The notes under the pieces were generated by a model. The model ran no database searches, was not told where the DNA came from, and saw nothing but the letters and a program-made list of their open reading frames with translations. From JBHFEI01 sp041928815 (GTDB lineage Bacteria; Pseudomonadota; Alphaproteobacteria; Rhizobiales; Rhizobiaceae): a stretch of 64,000 nucleotides of DNA. The stretch is from NCBI RefSeq assembly GCF_041928815.1, contig NZ_JBHFEI010000001.1:310001-374000 (forward strand), read 5' to 3'. Of the stretch, positions 61,249 to 64,000 are shown piece after piece; the first letter of the stretch is position 1, and each line of letters begins with the position of its first letter. The position numbers and the translations under genes are program-made.

Positions 61249-61482
61249 TGCACCGCTCCGCGTAAGCCCTGGCACGGCCTGATCGGAAAAGCGGCCGCCG
61301 GAATTGGAAAGGCGGTCAGCATATGCGAACAATCTTAATAAAAATGTTCCGTTCGGCTCTCCCAGAACGGGGCGCGACATCGGCAGGCGGCAGGGCGGCG
61401 GGCGGCAAGGCACGGACGGGAGCGCGGCGCCCGAACCGGGTTTCACCGTCGCGGGAAGGCAGCCGCGGGAGGCCTGCCGGCG
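61249..61482. other. Spacer between chemoreceptor and rpmH
   Basis: With the leader up to 61623 this is a 375-base gene-free stretch. An AT-rich patch with TTAATAAAAATG-type sequence at about 61330-61350 is a plausible promoter region for the chemoreceptor gene on the minus strand. No other structure is evident before the rpmH promoter. Confidence 0.4.
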
Positions 61483-61511
61483 TTGACTTTCACCCGGGAT
61501 TGCACCATAAG
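61483..61511 (+). promoter_or_regulatory. rpmH-rnpA-yidC promoter
   Basis: TTGACT (61483-61488), a 17-base spacer and CATAAG (61506-61511) form a good sigma-70-type promoter, about 112 bases upstream of the rpmH ATG. Confidence 0.65.
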
Positions 61512-61623
61512 CCGCCCGACGTCCGGTCACGCGCTTTCGCGTTCGCGCGCGCATGCCTGGCTTCAAGACGCTCCTTGCTAACACGCAAATCCAAGAAGGG
61601 CCGCACACCGCGGTATTAAATAA

Positions 61624-61761
61624 ATGTCGAAGCGTACCTATCAACCGTCCAAGCTGGTCCGCAAGCGCCGGCACGGATTCCGCGCCCGCATCGCAACGAA
61701 GGGTGGCCGCAAGGTCCTCTCCGCCCGCCGCTCGCAGGGCCGCAAGCGCCTGTCGGCCTGA
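61624..61761 (+). CDS. rpmH: 50S ribosomal protein L34
   Basis: A 45-residue, highly basic protein: MSKRTYQPSKLVRKRRHGFR, continuing ARIATKGGRKVLSARRSQGR and KRLSA. This is the complete L34, a component of the large ribosomal subunit bound to 23S rRNA. The AT-rich leader TATTAAATAA precedes the ATG without a strong Shine-Dalgarno. It begins the conserved rpmH-rnpA-yidC unit; rnpA follows after 53 bases. Confidence 0.99.
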   Translation: MSKRTYQPSKLVRKRRHGFRARIATKGGRKVLSARRSQGRKRLSA

Positions 61762-61814
61762 GGCCGGCCGCATGAGGGATCAGAGCCCCGCCCGACCGGC
61801 ATGGGACGCCGGGC

Positions 61815-62201
61815 ATGACGCCTGATCAGACCAGAAAGACTGCCGGTCGGCTGAAGAGCCGGCCGCAGTTTCTCGCCGTGCGCAACGGCGAACGCAGGAA
61901 GGGGCCGTTCTTCGTCCTCGAAGTCCTCGACCGGGGCGCGGCGGCCGAAGCGCCGCGGGTCGGCTTCACCGTCACGAAGAAGCACGGCAACGCGGTCGAG
62001 CGGAACCGGATGCGCCGGCGCCTTCGGGAAGCGGTGCGGCTTTTTGCCGGGGATGCGATGAAGCCCGGTCATGATTATGTCGTCGTCGCGCGCCGCGAGG
62101 TTCTGGCGGCGCCCTTCGCCAAGCTCTCCAAGAGCCTTCGCGACCGCATCGCGAACACGCCGCGGCAGGCGCCAAAGCCGGCCGGTCCAGGGAAAGAATG
62201 A
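61815..62201 (+). CDS. rnpA: Ribonuclease P protein component
   Basis: A 128-residue basic cofactor of RNase P, which processes tRNA 5' ends together with the RNA subunit. The conserved RNR-type motif is in GFTVTKKHGNAVERNRMRRR and the preceding PFFVLEVLDRG strand; the C-terminal HDYVVVARREVLAAPF helix/strand is also typical. The stop overlaps the start of yidC in ATGATG. The yidD gene that sits between them in many bacteria is absent, as in other rhizobia as far as I recall. Confidence 0.97.
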   Translation: MTPDQTRKTAGRLKSRPQFLAVRNGERRKGPFFVLEVLDRGAAAEAPRVGFTVTKKHGNAVERNRMRRRLREAVRLFAGDAMKPGHDYVVVARREVLAAPFAKLSKSLRDRIANTPRQAPKPAGPGKE

Positions 62202-64000
62202 TGGAAAACAATCGCAATTATTTCGTGGCCATTGCCCTGTCCGTGCTGATCCTGATCGCCTGGCAATTTCTCTACGTCAATCCGAAGATCGAGCAGGAAC
62301 GGGTCGCCGCCGAGGCGCACCAGGCTCGCCAACAGACGCAGCAGCAGGCGGAAAACCCCGCCGCCGGCCAGCAGGCGACGCCCGCGGGCGCGCTGCCGGG
62401 TGCCGGCGCGGTTCCGGGCACCTCTGAGAACCGCGACCAGGCGCTGTCGCGTTCGGCCCGCATCCCCGTCGACACGCCCTCGCTCAGCGGATCGATCAAC
62501 CTGACGGGCGCGCGCTTCGACGACCTGAAGCTGAAGAAGTTCCGCGAGACCGTCAATCCGCAGAGCCCGATCATCACGCTGTTCAGCCCGGCTGAGACGC
62601 CGGAGGGCTATTTCGCCGAACTCGGCTATGTCGGCAGCGCCGAAACGGGTGCCGTGCCCGGCCCGCAGACGGTCTGGACGCTTGCGAGCGGCACGACGCT
62701 GACATCGGCGACGCCGGTGACGCTGAGCTACACCAACGACAAGGGCGTCATCTTCACCCGCACCATCTCCGTCGACGACGACTACATGTTCAGCGTCGCC
62801 GACACGATCGAGAACACCGGCAGCACGCCGCTCTCGCTCGGCAGCTACGGCCGCGTGACCCGCTTCTCGAAGCCCGCGACGCCGAGTGTCTACGTCATCC
62901 ACGAGGGCTTCATCGGCGTCATCGGCGAGCACGGCCTTCAGGAGGTCAGCTACGGCAAGGCCGAGGACGACAAGTCGATCGAGCCGGGACCCGCGACCGG
63001 CGGCTGGCTCGGCATCACCGACAAGTACTGGGCCGCGACCCTCGTGCCGCCGCAGGCCAAGCCCTTCGACACGCGCTTCTCGCACTTCACCGACGGCCGC
63101 GAGCGCTACCAGTCGGACTACCGCCAGGACGGCGTCACCGTCGCGCCGGGCGCGAAGGCGGATGTGAAGACCCTGCTCTTTGCCGGCGCGAAGACCGTGC
63201 CCGTCGTCGACCGCTACGAACAGAGTTATGCGATCCCGAAATTCGACCTCCTGATCGACTGGGGCTGGTTCTATTTCATCACCAAGCCGATGTTCAAGAT
63301 GATGGACTATTTCTTCCATCTGTTCGGCAATTTCGGCGTGGCGATCCTCATCACCACCATCGTCGTCAAGCTGCTCTTCTTCCCGCTCGCCAACAAGCAA
63401 TATGCCTCGATGGCGAACATGAAGAAGGTTCAGCCGAAGATGGAGGAACTGAAGAAGAAGCACGGCGACGACCGCATGGCCCTTCAGCAGGCGATGATGG
63501 CGCTCTACAAGGAGGAGAAGATCAATCCGGTCGCCGGCTGCTGGCCGATCCTCCTGCAGATCCCGGTCTTCTTCGCGCTCTACAAGGTGATCTACGTCAC
63601 CATCGAGATGCGCCACGCACCGTTCTTCGGCTGGATCCAGGATCTCTCCGCGCCCGATCCGACCTCGCTCTTCAACCTGTTCGGCCTGCTGCCCTTCGCC
63701 GTGCCGCCGATGCTGCATATCGGCATCTGGCCGCTGATCATGGGCGTGACGATGTTCCTGCAGATGCGCATGAACCCGACGCCGCCCGATCCGACCCAGG
63801 CGATGCTGTTCAACTGGATGCCCGTCGTCTTCACCTTCATGCTGGCGAGCTTCCCTGCCGGTCTGGTGATCTACTGGGCCTGGAACAACACGCTGTCGAT
63901 CATCCAGCAGGCGATCATCATGAAGCGCCACGGCGTCAAGGTGGAGCTCTTCAGCAACCTGACCTCGCTCTTCTCGCGAAAACAGAAGACGGCGGGATAG
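62198..64000 (+). CDS. yidC: Membrane protein insertase YidC
   Basis: A 600-residue Oxa1/YidC insertase. TM1 follows the start (NYFVAIALSVLILIAWQFLY). A Gln/Ala-rich linker and a large periplasmic P1 domain (about residues 85-345) precede the conserved five-helix insertase core from FFITKPMFKMMDYFFHLFGN. The core carries the catalytic-type Arg region and the C1 hairpin (MKKVQPKMEELKKKHGDDRM), with LLQIPVFFALYKVIYV and AGLVIYWAWNNTLSIIQQ later. Both ATGs at 62198 and 62201 are possible. The stop is the last base of the window. Confidence 0.98.
   Translation: MMENNRNYFVAIALSVLILIAWQFLYVNPKIEQERVAAEAHQARQQTQQQAENPAAGQQATPAGALPGAGAVPGTSENRDQALSRSARIPVDTPSLSGSINLTGARFDDLKLKKFRETVNPQSPIITLFSPAETPEGYFAELGYVGSAETGAVPGPQTVWTLASGTTLTSATPVTLSYTNDKGVIFTRTISVDDDYMFSVADTIENTGSTPLSLGSYGRVTRFSKPATPSVYVIHEGFIGVIGEHGLQEVSYGKAEDDKSIEPGPATGGWLGITDKYWAATLVPPQAKPFDTRFSHFTDGRERYQSDYRQDGVTVAPGAKADVKTLLFAGAKTVPVVDRYEQSYAIPKFDLLIDWGWFYFITKPMFKMMDYFFHLFGNFGVAILITTIVVKLLFFPLANKQYASMANMKKVQPKMEELKKKHGDDRMALQQAMMALYKEEKINPVAGCWPILLQIPVFFALYKVIYVTIEMRHAPFFGWIQDLSAPDPTSLFNLFGLLPFAVPPMLHIGIWPLIMGVTMFLQMRMNPTPPDPTQAMLFNWMPVVFTFMLASFPAGLVIYWAWNNTLSIIQQAIIMKRHGVKVELFSNLTSLFSRKQKTAG

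Noticed and set aside
61323..61355. GAACA...TGTTC dyad before the chemoreceptor as an operator
   Set aside because: Only five base pairs per arm with a long spacer; likely chance in an AT-rich patch.

Overview
The window is a high-GC stretch of ordinary chromosome from an alphaproteobacterium, most likely a member of the Rhizobiaceae (order Hyphomicrobiales). Supporting signs are gcrA with CcrM-type GANTC sites and a CtrA box upstream, a SAM-II riboswitch on metZ, a phoR-pstSCAB-phoUB cluster beside ppk2, rpmH-rnpA-yidC without yidD, a PodJ-like polar protein, and interspersed repeats of a type common in rhizobial genomes. The order metZ / apaG / hslO / argF / argD / gcrA / phoB...phoR / ppk2 / nitronate monooxygenase matches, from memory, the Sinorhizobium meliloti chromosome. 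No plasmid, prophage, CRISPR or large mobile element is visible.

Layout. 1-5.2 kb: start of a CDP-glucose 4,6-dehydratase gene, galE, a PLP aminotransferase, mscL, a TPR-methyltransferase, a small membrane protein and a CAP-domain lipoprotein. 5.3-13.7 kb: a MATE exporter, pyrD, a DUF952 protein, a small exported protein, then a LuxR-type response regulator convergent with a symporter-histidine kinase hybrid (CrbS/CrbR-like) and a YitT-family membrane protein. 13.7-19 kb: an Lhr-like helicase with the PdeM nuclease, an AsnC-type domain protein, and a TIGR02186/TauE pair. 19.2-24.3 kb: a PodJ-like polar factor and an MFS transporter. 24.3-30.2 kb: a beta-oxidation operon (acyl-CoA dehydrogenase, thiolase, FadB/FadJ-type enzyme) behind a 30-bp palindromic operator. 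30.4-37.9 kb: ChaA-type antiporter, LexA-like S24 regulator, nuclease-like protein, TerB protein, periplasmic binding protein, glycosyltransferase, tRNA-Gly, and a long dCTP deaminase.

38-44.3 kb: SAM-II riboswitch and metZ, apaG, hslO, argF-argD, then gcrA behind a dense cell-cycle control region. 44.3-53.3 kb: the phosphate regulon, with phoR, pstS, pstC, pstA, pstB, phoU and phoB on the minus strand and ppk2 divergent. Together they couple phosphate sensing, high-affinity uptake and polyphosphate use. 53.3-55.9 kb: a membrane protein, a nitronate monooxygenase and tRNA-Thr. 55.9-57.4 kb: a small lower-GC insert between tRNA-Thr and tRNA-Arg. 57.6-61.2 kb: a histidine kinase and a chemoreceptor. 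61.6-64 kb: rpmH, rnpA and yidC, with yidC ending at the last base.

I found no complete, clearly new multi-gene system. The most interesting items are regulatory: the gcrA control region, a terminator-like hairpin at the argD promoter, an SD-occluding hairpin before the aminotransferase gene, a repeat family whose copies supply stop codons and show a compensatory stem change, the beta-oxidation operator, and the tRNA-flanked insert.
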